Below, piece after piece: positions 14,187 through 20,924 of a stretch of DNA of 28,897 bases. Numbering within the stretch: position 1 is the first letter of the stretch; each line of letters begins with the position of its first letter. The notes under the pieces were generated by a model. The model was not told where the DNA came from. It did not search any database and was given only the letters and a program-made list of their open reading frames with translations. Both the position numbers and the translations under genes were made by a program. Origin of the DNA: a virus; the IMG/VR virus record IMGVR_UViG_3300015360_000153, positions 1-28,897 of that record. The stretch is one strand, 5' to 3'.

Positions 14187-15175
14187 AAAAATATAACATC
14201 AATATGCTCACATGCTTTTTTTACTCGCCGGATACCGGTGCGCCTTCAGGCGGAGTGGAATCAACAATAATCGGGGAAGTGAAAGCTCCAGCGGCACCAG
14301 TGGCACCAACAGCACCTGTGGCACCAGTGGCACCTGTGGCACCTGTGGCACCTGTGGCACCTGTGGCACCTGTGGCACCTGAAATGCCATCTTGGATGAA
14401 AGATCTTCCAGACGAACTGAAGGTCAACAAATCGTTGTCCCGTTACAAAGAGCCTAATGCCGTCTTTAAGGCATATACGGATCTTGAGAAAACCATGGGT
14501 TCCAGGGTGGCGATTCCTGACGACGCATCCACGGAAGAAGTAAAGAACGAATTTTTCACAAAGTTGGGCCGTCCAGAAAGCCCCGAAAAGTACGTTCTTC
14601 CTGTGATCGAACTTCCTCCAGGTTTGCCCTACGACGAAGGGTTGAAGACAGAAGCTTTGAAGGGAATGTTTGCGGCAGGGCTGAACCAAAAGCAGGCTTC
14701 AGCACTGTACACTATGCACATGTCGGGTGCGGTTGCGTCCTTCAATGCAATGAGCAACAACCGCAAGGAGCAGAAAGAACAGTCTTTGCTAACACTCAAA
14801 TCCGAGTGGAAGGGTGACTTTGAAAAGAAGGTTGATCTGGCAACCCGCGCAGTTCTGCACTTCGGAGGCCAGCCCTTCATTGAGTGGCTGAAAGAAACCG
14901 GATATGGCAATGACGCAAACTTCATCAAGATGTTCTCGAACATTGGGGACGCGATGGGTGAAGATTTTGCGGACGGGGACGGGGACGGCATGAACGGCGT
15001 AACTGAAGAGCAGGCCAAGCAGCAGCTTGCAGCCATGAAGAAGGATCAGGCCATAGTGGATATTCTTTTCACGGACGCAGGAAAAAACCACAAGTTGTAC
15101 AAGGAGACTCTGGAAACATGGCACGCGCTCCACAAGATAGCCGCAGGAAAAAATGAACGTGTTTCGGACACCTGA
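14183..15175 (+). CDS. Capsid scaffolding protein with Ala-Pro-Val repeat
   Basis: A 330-residue acidic, helical protein directly before the major capsid gene, the place and character of a T7 gp9-like scaffold. Residues about 37-67 are a ten-unit repeat of mostly Ala-Pro-Val. After it comes a conserved-looking segment [20 protein letters not shown] and [18 protein letters not shown], as in many podovirus scaffold/assembly proteins, then a helical middle and an Asp/Gly loop [11 protein letters not shown]. The C-terminal helical end would contact capsid protein (by analogy). The start overlaps the Bbp19-like stop. A strong terminator follows 25 bases after the stop. Confidence 0.85.
   Translation: MKKYNINMLTCFFYSPDTGAPSGGVESTIIGEVKAPAAPVAPTAPVAPVAPVAPVAPVAPVAPVAPEMPSWMKDLPDELKVNKSLSRYKEPNAVFKAYTDLEKTMGSRVAIPDDASTEEVKNEFFTKLGRPESPEKYVLPVIELPPGLPYDEGLKTEALKGMFAAGLNQKQASALYTMHMSGAVASFNAMSNNRKEQKEQSLLTLKSEWKGDFEKKVDLATRAVLHFGGQPFIEWLKETGYGNDANFIKMFSNIGDAMGEDFADGDGDGMNGVTEEQAKQQLAAMKKDQAIVDILFTDAGKNHKLYKETLETWHALHKIAAGKNERVSDT
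14293..14382. repeat. Ten 9-bp tandem repeats in the scaffold gene
   Basis: Units of GGCACCTGT; the five from 14329 to 14373 are identical, and the outer ones vary (GGCACCAGT, GGCACCAAC, AGCACCTGT, GGCACCTGA). It encodes an Ala-Pro-Val stretch, a rigid extended linker. Identical central copies and divergent edges are the usual mark of slippage. Confidence 0.95.
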
Positions 15176-15200
15176 AAATACTTTTACATTTTACTTGCAT

Positions 15201-15238
15201 AAAACCTGAAAAGAGAATATATCTCTTTTCAGGTTTTT
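15201..15238 (+). terminator. Strong rho-independent terminator between scaffold and capsid genes
   Basis: Perfect 16-bp arms AAAACCTGAAAAGAGA (15201-15216) and its complement (15222-15237) with a 5-base loop, ending in TTTTT. It is symmetrical enough to act in both directions. The capsid gene downstream therefore needs read-through or its own promoter. Confidence 0.85.
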
Positions 15239-15264
15239 GTTTGGGCACCTGACTTTGTCAATCC

Positions 15265-15342
15265 AAGGCACCAAAAACTTCGCTGATGAGCGTAAAAACT
15301 AGGTGAATCCCGTTACCGGGGGACTTCCCGAAAAGAAACCCC
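15265..15342 (+). ncRNA. Structured 5' leader of the major capsid gene
   Basis: CACC (15269-15272) pairs with GGTG (15302-15305) around a symmetrical internal loop carrying AAAAACT on both sides, and an inner CGCT-GATG-AGCG hairpin (15281-15292). Next comes CCCG-TTAC-CGGG (15309-15320), and GGG-ACTT-CCC (15320-15329) offers an alternative. It contains CTGATGAG, the hammerhead core word, but I could not form the rest of that ribozyme. Likely a stabilising or processing element for the most abundant mRNA (inference). Confidence 0.4.
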
Positions 15343-15356
15343 GATAGTAACTATAC
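15343..15356 (+). promoter_or_regulatory. Phage motif without ATG, upstream of the capsid gene
   Basis: GATAGTAACTATAC: the motif core, but followed by CAAAAGGAAACATCT and the true start ATATG at 15371. The copy lies 17 bases upstream of the capsid ATG, and a Shine-Dalgarno-like AAGGA lies between them. This suits a promoter with its start near the final A of ACTATA better than a ribosome-binding role. Confidence 0.55.
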
Positions 15357-15372
15357 AAAAGGAAACATCTAT

Positions 15373-16260
15373 ATGTCTTTTCAAGTCGATACAGCAATGG
15401 TCGAAACTTTCCGCTCAAACGTGGAAATTAAGTTTCAGCAAAAAGGTTCTCGTTTGCGCTCCTGCGTTCGCAACGAAACCCAAAACTCCGAATTCGATTT
15501 CTATGATCGAATCTTGGCCACGGCGGCTACCAAGTCCGATACCCGCCACTCAGACACCCCACTGATTAGCACCCCGCATGATCGTCGGCGTGTCGGTCTA
15601 AACAAGTACCATTGGGCGGATTTGATCGACAATTACGACAAAGCTCGTATGTTAATCAATCCTGACAATGCGTACGCAACCAACGCATCCCTTGCCTTGG
15701 GTCGTTCCATGGATGATGAAATTATTCTGGCCGCAACGGGGCCAGCGTATGCAGGCAAGCAGGGCAATGATGTCATTGCTCACCCAGCAGGACAGCGGGT
15801 TGCGGTCAACTTCACTTACAGCTCACCCGCCAATACCAACTTGACCATTGATAAGTTGTTACGGGCGAAAGACATTCTTGGGACGGCGGAAGCCTTCCAG
15901 GAAGGCGATGAGCTGATTTGTGCTTTGACGCAATCACAGCTAACCTCGTTGCTTCGCACAACCGCGGTCACCAGTGCCGACTTTAATACGGTCAAGGCTC
16001 TGGTCAACGGAGAAGTTGATACCTTCGTGGGTTTCAAGTTCGTCCAGACTCAGCGTTTGCTCAAAGCTGGAAACAATCGCTCCATCCTTTGCTACGTAAA
16101 GCCTGGAATCCTGCTTACCATGAATTCGGATATTGCTGTTCGGATGACTGAACGGGCGGACAAAAACTATTCCCTGCAAGTGTACGTCGAAGGCACCTTC
16201 GGCGCAACCCGCATGTGGGAAGAGCAGGTTGTGGAAGTCCTCTGCGACGAAACTGTTTAA
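15373..16260 (+). CDS. Major capsid protein
   Basis: A 295-residue protein, shorter than T7 gp10A (345) and probably a reduced HK97-type fold. Placed after the scaffold and before the tail tubular genes. It shows typical capsid features: N-terminal helical segment with charged residues, RRVGLNKYHWADLIDNYDKARMLIN (the usual domain leading to a long helix), ASLALGRSMDDEIILAAT, and a C-terminal half with strands ending SLQVYVEGTFGATRMWEEQVVEVLCDE. The start is the ATG after AAAAGGAAACATCTAT, with a weak Shine-Dalgarno sequence and a partial start motif. It is framed by terminators on both sides (15201 and 16764) and by a structured leader, consistent with separate, high expression. Confidence 0.88.
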   Translation: MSFQVDTAMVETFRSNVEIKFQQKGSRLRSCVRNETQNSEFDFYDRILATAATKSDTRHSDTPLISTPHDRRRVGLNKYHWADLIDNYDKARMLINPDNAYATNASLALGRSMDDEIILAATGPAYAGKQGNDVIAHPAGQRVAVNFTYSSPANTNLTIDKLLRAKDILGTAEAFQEGDELICALTQSQLTSLLRTTAVTSADFNTVKALVNGEVDTFVGFKFVQTQRLLKAGNNRSILCYVKPGILLTMNSDIAVRMTERADKNYSLQVYVEGTFGATRMWEEQVVEVLCDETV

Positions 16261-16306
16261 TTTTAATTGAACAAAAAAGAAAACAATTTAAAAAGGAAAT
16301 ACTACT

Positions 16307-16741
16307 ATGGCCAGATTCAATTCAATTCAGTATAACTTACAGGCAACGCCAGGCTCGCGCCTGCTGAAGCCCAACGAAAAACAAGGGCGCAAGCGCATCG
16401 CTTTCGCAGAATACACCATTCCGGCTACAGGGTTCGCGGATGGTGACTCCATCGACCTCTTCACCATTCCGGCAGGTGCTCGGTATTGTCGTGGTCAAAT
16501 GGTCTTCGATGACATGGGCGTACTTGTAGTGGCTAGTGTGGGAGACAGTGTGGTGAATAACCGCTTTGCTACAGCGGTTGACGTTGCCACGGCAGCGGGT
16601 TCGGTGGAGATTGGGTCGCGAACAGCGGCCTTGAGCTTCAACGAAACCACGAAAGAAGAGTTGATTTCTGTAACTCTGTCTGGGGGAACTCCCTTGGCTG
16701 GTGCGGTTATCAAGGTCGAGCTTGAGTACACTGTGGACTAA
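16307..16741 (+). CDS. Putative head decoration/stabilising protein
   Basis: A 144-residue protein, beta-rich, beginning MARFNSIQYNLQATPGSR and containing repeated short strands (AEYTIPATGFADGDSIDLFTIPAGARY, GVLVVASVGDSVV, LISVTLSGGTPLAGAVIKVELEYT). It is encoded between the major capsid gene and the terminator, so it would share the capsid transcript. Small beta-rich proteins at this position usually cement or decorate the head. The Shine-Dalgarno AAGGAAAT lies at normal distance and the start context ACTACTATGG is a weak echo of the start motif. No specific family is recognised, so the role is inferred from position and composition. Confidence 0.55.
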   Translation: MARFNSIQYNLQATPGSRLLKPNEKQGRKRIAFAEYTIPATGFADGDSIDLFTIPAGARYCRGQMVFDDMGVLVVASVGDSVVNNRFATAVDVATAAGSVEIGSRTAALSFNETTKEELISVTLSGGTPLAGAVIKVELEYTVD

Positions 16742-16763
16742 TGTTTTAGTCTCGACACTACGG

Positions 16764-16801
16764 AAAGCAGGGAGCAGACTAAAAGCTGTTCCCTGCTTTT
16801 T
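16764..16801 (+). terminator. Rho-independent terminator after the capsid genes
   Basis: Arms AAAGCAGGGAGCAG (16764-16777) and CTGTTCCCTGCTTT (16786-16799), 14 pairs including one G-U, an 8-base loop, then a short T-run. Only 24 bases separate it from the ATG of the tail tubular protein A gene, and 14 of those are the phage motif. Confidence 0.8.
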
Positions 16802-16825
16802 CATTTTCAACCAGAAAGTAACTAT

Positions 16826-17413
16826 ATGACATCATGGGTAGATATTGCAAATAATGCGCTGACGAGATTGGGATCAAGAAACATAATATCCCTAAACGAA
16901 GAAAAACGATCAGCCCGACTTTGCAAGGTCAACTATAAACCAGCGGCAGAGATTATTTTACGATCCTTTCCATGGTCGTGCATAGGTGGCCGCACACAGT
17001 TGGCCCCCGTTGTTGCAGCCCCTCCTTTTGGCTATACTCATGCCTTTGAACTTCCAGCGGACTGCATACGTGTGAACTTCGTTAACGGTACCACCTTTGG
17101 CTACAAGGTGGAGGGCAAAAGAATACTGGCAAACACAACCTTGTTAGAGTTGGAATATAACATCAATCAGACAGATCCGGCTCAGTATGATGTCTTGCTT
17201 ATCGAAGCCATTGGCTTGTCTCTTGCGGTCAAGATATGTCTGGCCCTAACCAACGACAAGGGAATAAATGACAGGCTTGAAATGTCTTTGGCCAAGGCAA
17301 TGCGTATGGGCAAATTTGTTGATTCCTGCGAAGATGCTTCGGGCGAGTTGGAAATTACCACTTTCACAAATGCCAGGCAGGGACAAGGACAAGAGAATCT
17401 TTACCGTCAATGA
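16826..17413 (+). CDS. Tail tubular protein A, T7 gp11-like
   Basis: A 195-residue adaptor protein that joins the portal to the short tail. It begins MTSWVDIANNALTRLGSR and continues RSARLCKVNYKPAAEIILRSFPWSC, the hallmark of T7 gp11-type gatekeepers, with a typical AFELPADCIRVNFVN segment and a C-terminal helix. The start is fixed by AAAGTAACTATATG directly after a terminator. The stop overlaps the next gene by ATGA. Confidence 0.93.
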   Translation: MTSWVDIANNALTRLGSRNIISLNEEKRSARLCKVNYKPAAEIILRSFPWSCIGGRTQLAPVVAAPPFGYTHAFELPADCIRVNFVNGTTFGYKVEGKRILANTTLLELEYNINQTDPAQYDVLLIEAIGLSLAVKICLALTNDKGINDRLEMSLAKAMRMGKFVDSCEDASGELEITTFTNARQGQGQENLYRQ

Positions 17414-19959
17414 AAGCAAACCCCATTACACCCAACTTCTCCACAGGAGAAGTGACGCCAAGGCTTGCGGCTCGTGTTGACCTTACCCGCTACACTTCTT
17501 CTCTCAGGAAGTTGCAAAATTTTATCATCATGCCGCAAGGTGGTGTAACCAGAAGGCCAGGAACGTATTTTGTAGCTTCCACAAAAAACCCGACACAACA
17601 AAGCCGTCTTGTTAGGTTTGAGTTCAGTGTTCTGCAAGCTTACATCCTTGAGTTTGGGCACTTGTACTGTAGATTTTACAGAAATGAAAGCCGAATTGAA
17701 TCATCTCCAGGTGTTCCGTATGAGATAGTGACTCCGTACACCGAAAGCCAGCTTTTTGAAATAAACTTCATTCAATCGGCGGACATTCTTTTTCTGGTTC
17801 ATCCCAGCCACAGACCCGCCCAGCTTTCACGGACAGGCCACACTAGTTGGACGCTTGCGAACATTAGTGTGTTGGATGGGCCATATCTTTCTGAAAACAC
17901 AGGGGCAACAACGCTGACTTCCGCTTCTGCCACTGGATCGGGTGTTGCCGTAGCGGCCAGTTCCACGGCAGGTATTAACAATGGTGTGGGGTTTGTTGCT
18001 TCTGATGTGGGACGAACATTGAGAATTAGAAATGATGGAGGCACAATTTTCAGCTCTACGGGGGCCATAGATACCGTTAGGGATGCTGGCGCGGGTGGTG
18101 CGGGATTTGTGGGCTTTGATGGTATAGTTGCTTTTCAGAAGAATGATCACGGTCTTTCCACTGGACAGGCTATAACAATTTCAGGAGACGCCACGCCAGC
18201 CTATACCGTGAATGGCGTTTGGACAATAACCGCGCTAAACTTGGACTGGTGTTTGTTGCAGGGAAGCACCACAAGAAAGTTAGTTACTGCTTGCGTTACG
18301 GGTTCACCCAACATCAGGATGACTATAGACAATCACGGATACACTTCGGCGCAGCAAGTACGTGTTGCCGGGTTAACGGGTGTAACTGGATGGAGCAGCA
18401 CAACAACCTACAACTTGATTATTGTTGACATCAACACGGTGGAACTGTCGGGAACTACCTTCGGGGGAACATTCACGCCAGGGCCGACATCCTTATGCAG
18501 GGTGGTAAGTGTTTTTAATTCTGCGGGGGAATACGAAACTTCGGGCCTTGTCGGGTGGGGAACGATAGCAACTGTTGTAAATTCAACCAACATTACCCTG
18601 AATATTGCCGGAGCGGTTCCCGCAACAGCTTCAAGAAATTGGCGATTGGGGGCATGGTCTTCGGCTCTTGGATACCCGTCTGTTCTCTGCTTTTTCGAGC
18701 AGAGACTTGTTTTTGCAAATAGCGTATCGCAACCGCAAACTTTCTGGATGTCCAATAGTGCGGAATTTAATAACTTTGGCCCAACGAACGCAGAGGGTGT
18801 TGTGGGTGACGCCAACGCAATCACGTACACCATTGCAGCAGACAGCGTCAACTCCATTGTCTGGCTAAATCCAGGAAGAACTTTGCTTGTGGGGACAGCG
18901 GCGGCAGAATGGGAGATAGGCGACTTTGACAGCTCAGAAGCCATCAGTGCGACGAACATAAAAGTGAAAAGGCATACCGCATGGGGCAGCAGATCGGGAG
19001 TATCCTCGGTAAGGGCAGGCTCGTCCGTCTTGTTCGCCCAAAGAACAGGCAGGGCTTTGCGGGAAATGACCTACAGTTTTCAAATAAACGGGTATGAATC
19101 GCAGGACATTTCCTTACTTTCTGAACATTTTTTCCGGCGTCATCCTATTAAGGAAATTGTACACGCGCCCGAACCTTTCAGGCTCTTGTGGATAATTACT
19201 ACCACAGGGAAACTTGTTGCCGTAACCTACATTAAGGAGCAGGAGACTATTGGCTTTCAGGGCCACTTGTTAGGGGGTGCAAATGTGTTTGTTGAATCAA
19301 TACAGGTGATTCCTTCACCTACCACAGACTACGATCAGGTTTGGATGATAGTTCGCAGGACAATAGGCGAAGCTACCACGCGCTACGTCGAATTTTTAAC
19401 GCAACCCTTTTCGCCGGAAGACGAAAACGACAAGAATGATGCTTTTTTCGTGGACTGCGGACTAACGTATGATGGAGTTGAAACGTCAACTATCACAGGA
19501 CTTAATCATTTGATCGGGCAGACGGTTTCCCTGCTATCAGAGGGCAGTGTTCAGCCTAACGCCATAGTGAATAATGCTGGACAAATCACGTTACAGCATC
19601 CTACAACCTATCTTCATGTGGGCTTACCCAGCCTTGCGGCCTTGAGTACACTTCCCTTTGATGTGGGTGCAAGTTTCGGCACGGCACACGGACAGGTTCA
19701 ACGTATCCACGCGATAAATATTGAGCTTCACGAGACGATGGGCGGGAAACAGGGGCCGAACTATGAAGTTCAGGATTACATATTAGAGAGGGAGGATTAC
19801 ATGCCTATGGATGATTCCCCTCCACTGTACACCGGGATACAGCCGTGCCCCTTTGAGGGGGATTACGGGACAAGAGAAGTTATCGTGATAACTCAGGATC
19901 AACCGCTACCTATAACCATTCTCGGCATCATGCCGGAAATGATTACAAACGACAGTTAA
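17410..19959 (+). CDS. Tail tubular protein B, T7 gp12-like
   Basis: Forms the distal nozzle of the short tail. 849 residues, against 794 in T7. It opens with NFSTGEVTPRLAARVDLTRYTSSLRKLQNFIIMPQGGVTRRPGTYF, then VRFEFSVLQAYILEFG and the usual beta-rich body, with LPGYPSV-like LGYPSVLCFFEQRLVFANS near residue 415 and QTFWMSNSAEFNNF following. The middle has extra glycine/serine/threonine-rich strands that may make up the added length. It starts four bases inside the tail tubular A gene (coupled). Confidence 0.93.
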   Translation: MKANPITPNFSTGEVTPRLAARVDLTRYTSSLRKLQNFIIMPQGGVTRRPGTYFVASTKNPTQQSRLVRFEFSVLQAYILEFGHLYCRFYRNESRIESSPGVPYEIVTPYTESQLFEINFIQSADILFLVHPSHRPAQLSRTGHTSWTLANISVLDGPYLSENTGATTLTSASATGSGVAVAASSTAGINNGVGFVASDVGRTLRIRNDGGTIFSSTGAIDTVRDAGAGGAGFVGFDGIVAFQKNDHGLSTGQAITISGDATPAYTVNGVWTITALNLDWCLLQGSTTRKLVTACVTGSPNIRMTIDNHGYTSAQQVRVAGLTGVTGWSSTTTYNLIIVDINTVELSGTTFGGTFTPGPTSLCRVVSVFNSAGEYETSGLVGWGTIATVVNSTNITLNIAGAVPATASRNWRLGAWSSALGYPSVLCFFEQRLVFANSVSQPQTFWMSNSAEFNNFGPTNAEGVVGDANAITYTIAADSVNSIVWLNPGRTLLVGTAAAEWEIGDFDSSEAISATNIKVKRHTAWGSRSGVSSVRAGSSVLFAQRTGRALREMTYSFQINGYESQDISLLSEHFFRRHPIKEIVHAPEPFRLLWIITTTGKLVAVTYIKEQETIGFQGHLLGGANVFVESIQVIPSPTTDYDQVWMIVRRTIGEATTRYVEFLTQPFSPEDENDKNDAFFVDCGLTYDGVETSTITGLNHLIGQTVSLLSEGSVQPNAIVNNAGQITLQHPTTYLHVGLPSLAALSTLPFDVGASFGTAHGQVQRIHAINIELHETMGGKQGPNYEVQDYILEREDYMPMDDSPPLYTGIQPCPFEGDYGTREVIVITQDQPLPITILGIMPEMITNDS

Positions 19960-19982
19960 CAACTAACAAGTAAAGAAGAACC

Positions 19983-20414
19983 ATGAGAACAAAAATAGTG
20001 CCATTCAGAATAAAACATGCGGAGGAAGTTTTTCCCCTCATGGTTAGCGATACCACAAGGCCGGAGATTGAGGGCTTCAAAATGATTGAAAGAAGCAATC
20101 TCGCAATAACCCTTTTGGTTGATGAAAAAGCTTTGGCCTTTGGCGGAATTCAACCAATGTATCCAGGGGTGGCCGAAGTCTGGTCATTCATTACCCCCGA
20201 AGCCAAAAAGTATCCTCTGGCACTGCACAAGGCCGTTACTCAATTTATTCGTTTGCACCACAAAGCTCTCAATGTTCATCGAATTCAAACCAATGTTGAA
20301 TTTGGGCAGGAAGCGCATCTTAGATGGGTGGAAAGATTGGGCTTTCAATGCGAAGGTTTAATGTATAAATTTGGTCCGAACAAAGAAGATTACTTCAGAT
20401 ATTCTTTGACCTAG
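19983..20414 (+). CDS. GNAT-like internal/assembly protein, T7 gp13-like
   Basis: A 143-residue protein (T7 gp13 has about 138). The N-terminal RIKHAEEVFPLMVSDTTRPEIEGF and the central LLVDEKALAFGGIQPMYPGVAEVWSFITPEA are characteristic of the phage gp13/DUF2833 group, a GNAT-fold family. The end VERLGFQCEGLMYKFGPNKEDYFRYS matches the GNAT C-terminus with GF. In T7 the protein is needed for assembly of the internal core although it is not certain to be catalytic. It is encoded between the tail tubular B gene and the gp14-like gene, the same place as in T7. Start after AAAGAAGAACC; TAG stop just before the motif of the next gene. Confidence 0.85.
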   Translation: MRTKIVPFRIKHAEEVFPLMVSDTTRPEIEGFKMIERSNLAITLLVDEKALAFGGIQPMYPGVAEVWSFITPEAKKYPLALHKAVTQFIRLHHKALNVHRIQTNVEFGQEAHLRWVERLGFQCEGLMYKFGPNKEDYFRYSLT

Positions 20415-20425
20415 AAAGTTACTAT

Positions 20426-20923
20426 ATGGCTCCTGCGATACCAATTATCATGATAGGCTTGGCTTTGGCCTCTACCGCTTTTGGCGTGGTAAGTTCCATT
20501 CAACAGGCTTCCGCGCAGTCCAAGGCTTCGGAATACAATGCAGAGGTAGCGACGAATAATGCTCAAGCTTCCCGCGATCAAGCAGGATTTGAGGCCATGC
20601 AAAAAAGAACCCAGATCTACCGTGCTTTGTCCTCTCAAAAGTCTTCAGCGGCAAAGTCTGGAATTCAACTGGATGGAACTTATGATGATGTGGCTTTCGA
20701 TTCGGCCATTGAATCCCAAAAAGATTTGTTAGCCATAAAATACCGTGGGGATATAGAGGCTAACAGGTACATGGGCGAAGCTGGCCTCAACATGATGGAA
20801 GCAAAAAACGCCAGGTCACAGGGAACATTTAACGCCGTTGGTTCCATCATCGGAGGCGCAAGTAATGTTTTCGGCATGGGCATGAAAATGTACGGCGGGG
20901 CGAAACCCAAAGTGACAGGTTAA
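20426..20923 (+). CDS. Internal virion protein, T7 gp14-like
   Basis: A 165-residue protein (T7 gp14 has 196). The N-terminus is hydrophobic, MAPAIPIIMIGLALASTAFG, followed by a long Gln/Ala-rich helix and a glycine-rich hydrophobic end (VGSIIGGASNVFGMGMKMYGG). This fits the core protein that is ejected first and forms a pore in the outer membrane. The start comes from AAAGTTACTATATG. The order gp13-like, gp14-like, gp15-like supports the assignment. Confidence 0.85.
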   Translation: MAPAIPIIMIGLALASTAFGVVSSIQQASAQSKASEYNAEVATNNAQASRDQAGFEAMQKRTQIYRALSSQKSSAAKSGIQLDGTYDDVAFDSAIESQKDLLAIKYRGDIEANRYMGEAGLNMMEAKNARSQGTFNAVGSIIGGASNVFGMGMKMYGGAKPKVTG

Positions 20924-20924
20924 T

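Noticed and set aside
14208-14430. Collagen-like Gly-Ala-Thr and Pro-Gln-Val ORFs on the minus strand
   Set aside because: They are mirror readings of the 9-bp scaffold repeat on the other strand.
15281-15340. Possible hammerhead ribozyme (CTGATGAG at 15283-15290 with GAAA at 15330 and 15335)
   Set aside because: Stem II cannot be formed between CTGATGA and either GAAA, and no suitable GTC-side stems pair in any of the three permuted orders I tried. The CTGATGAG word is better explained as the small hairpin CGCT-GATG-AGCG.
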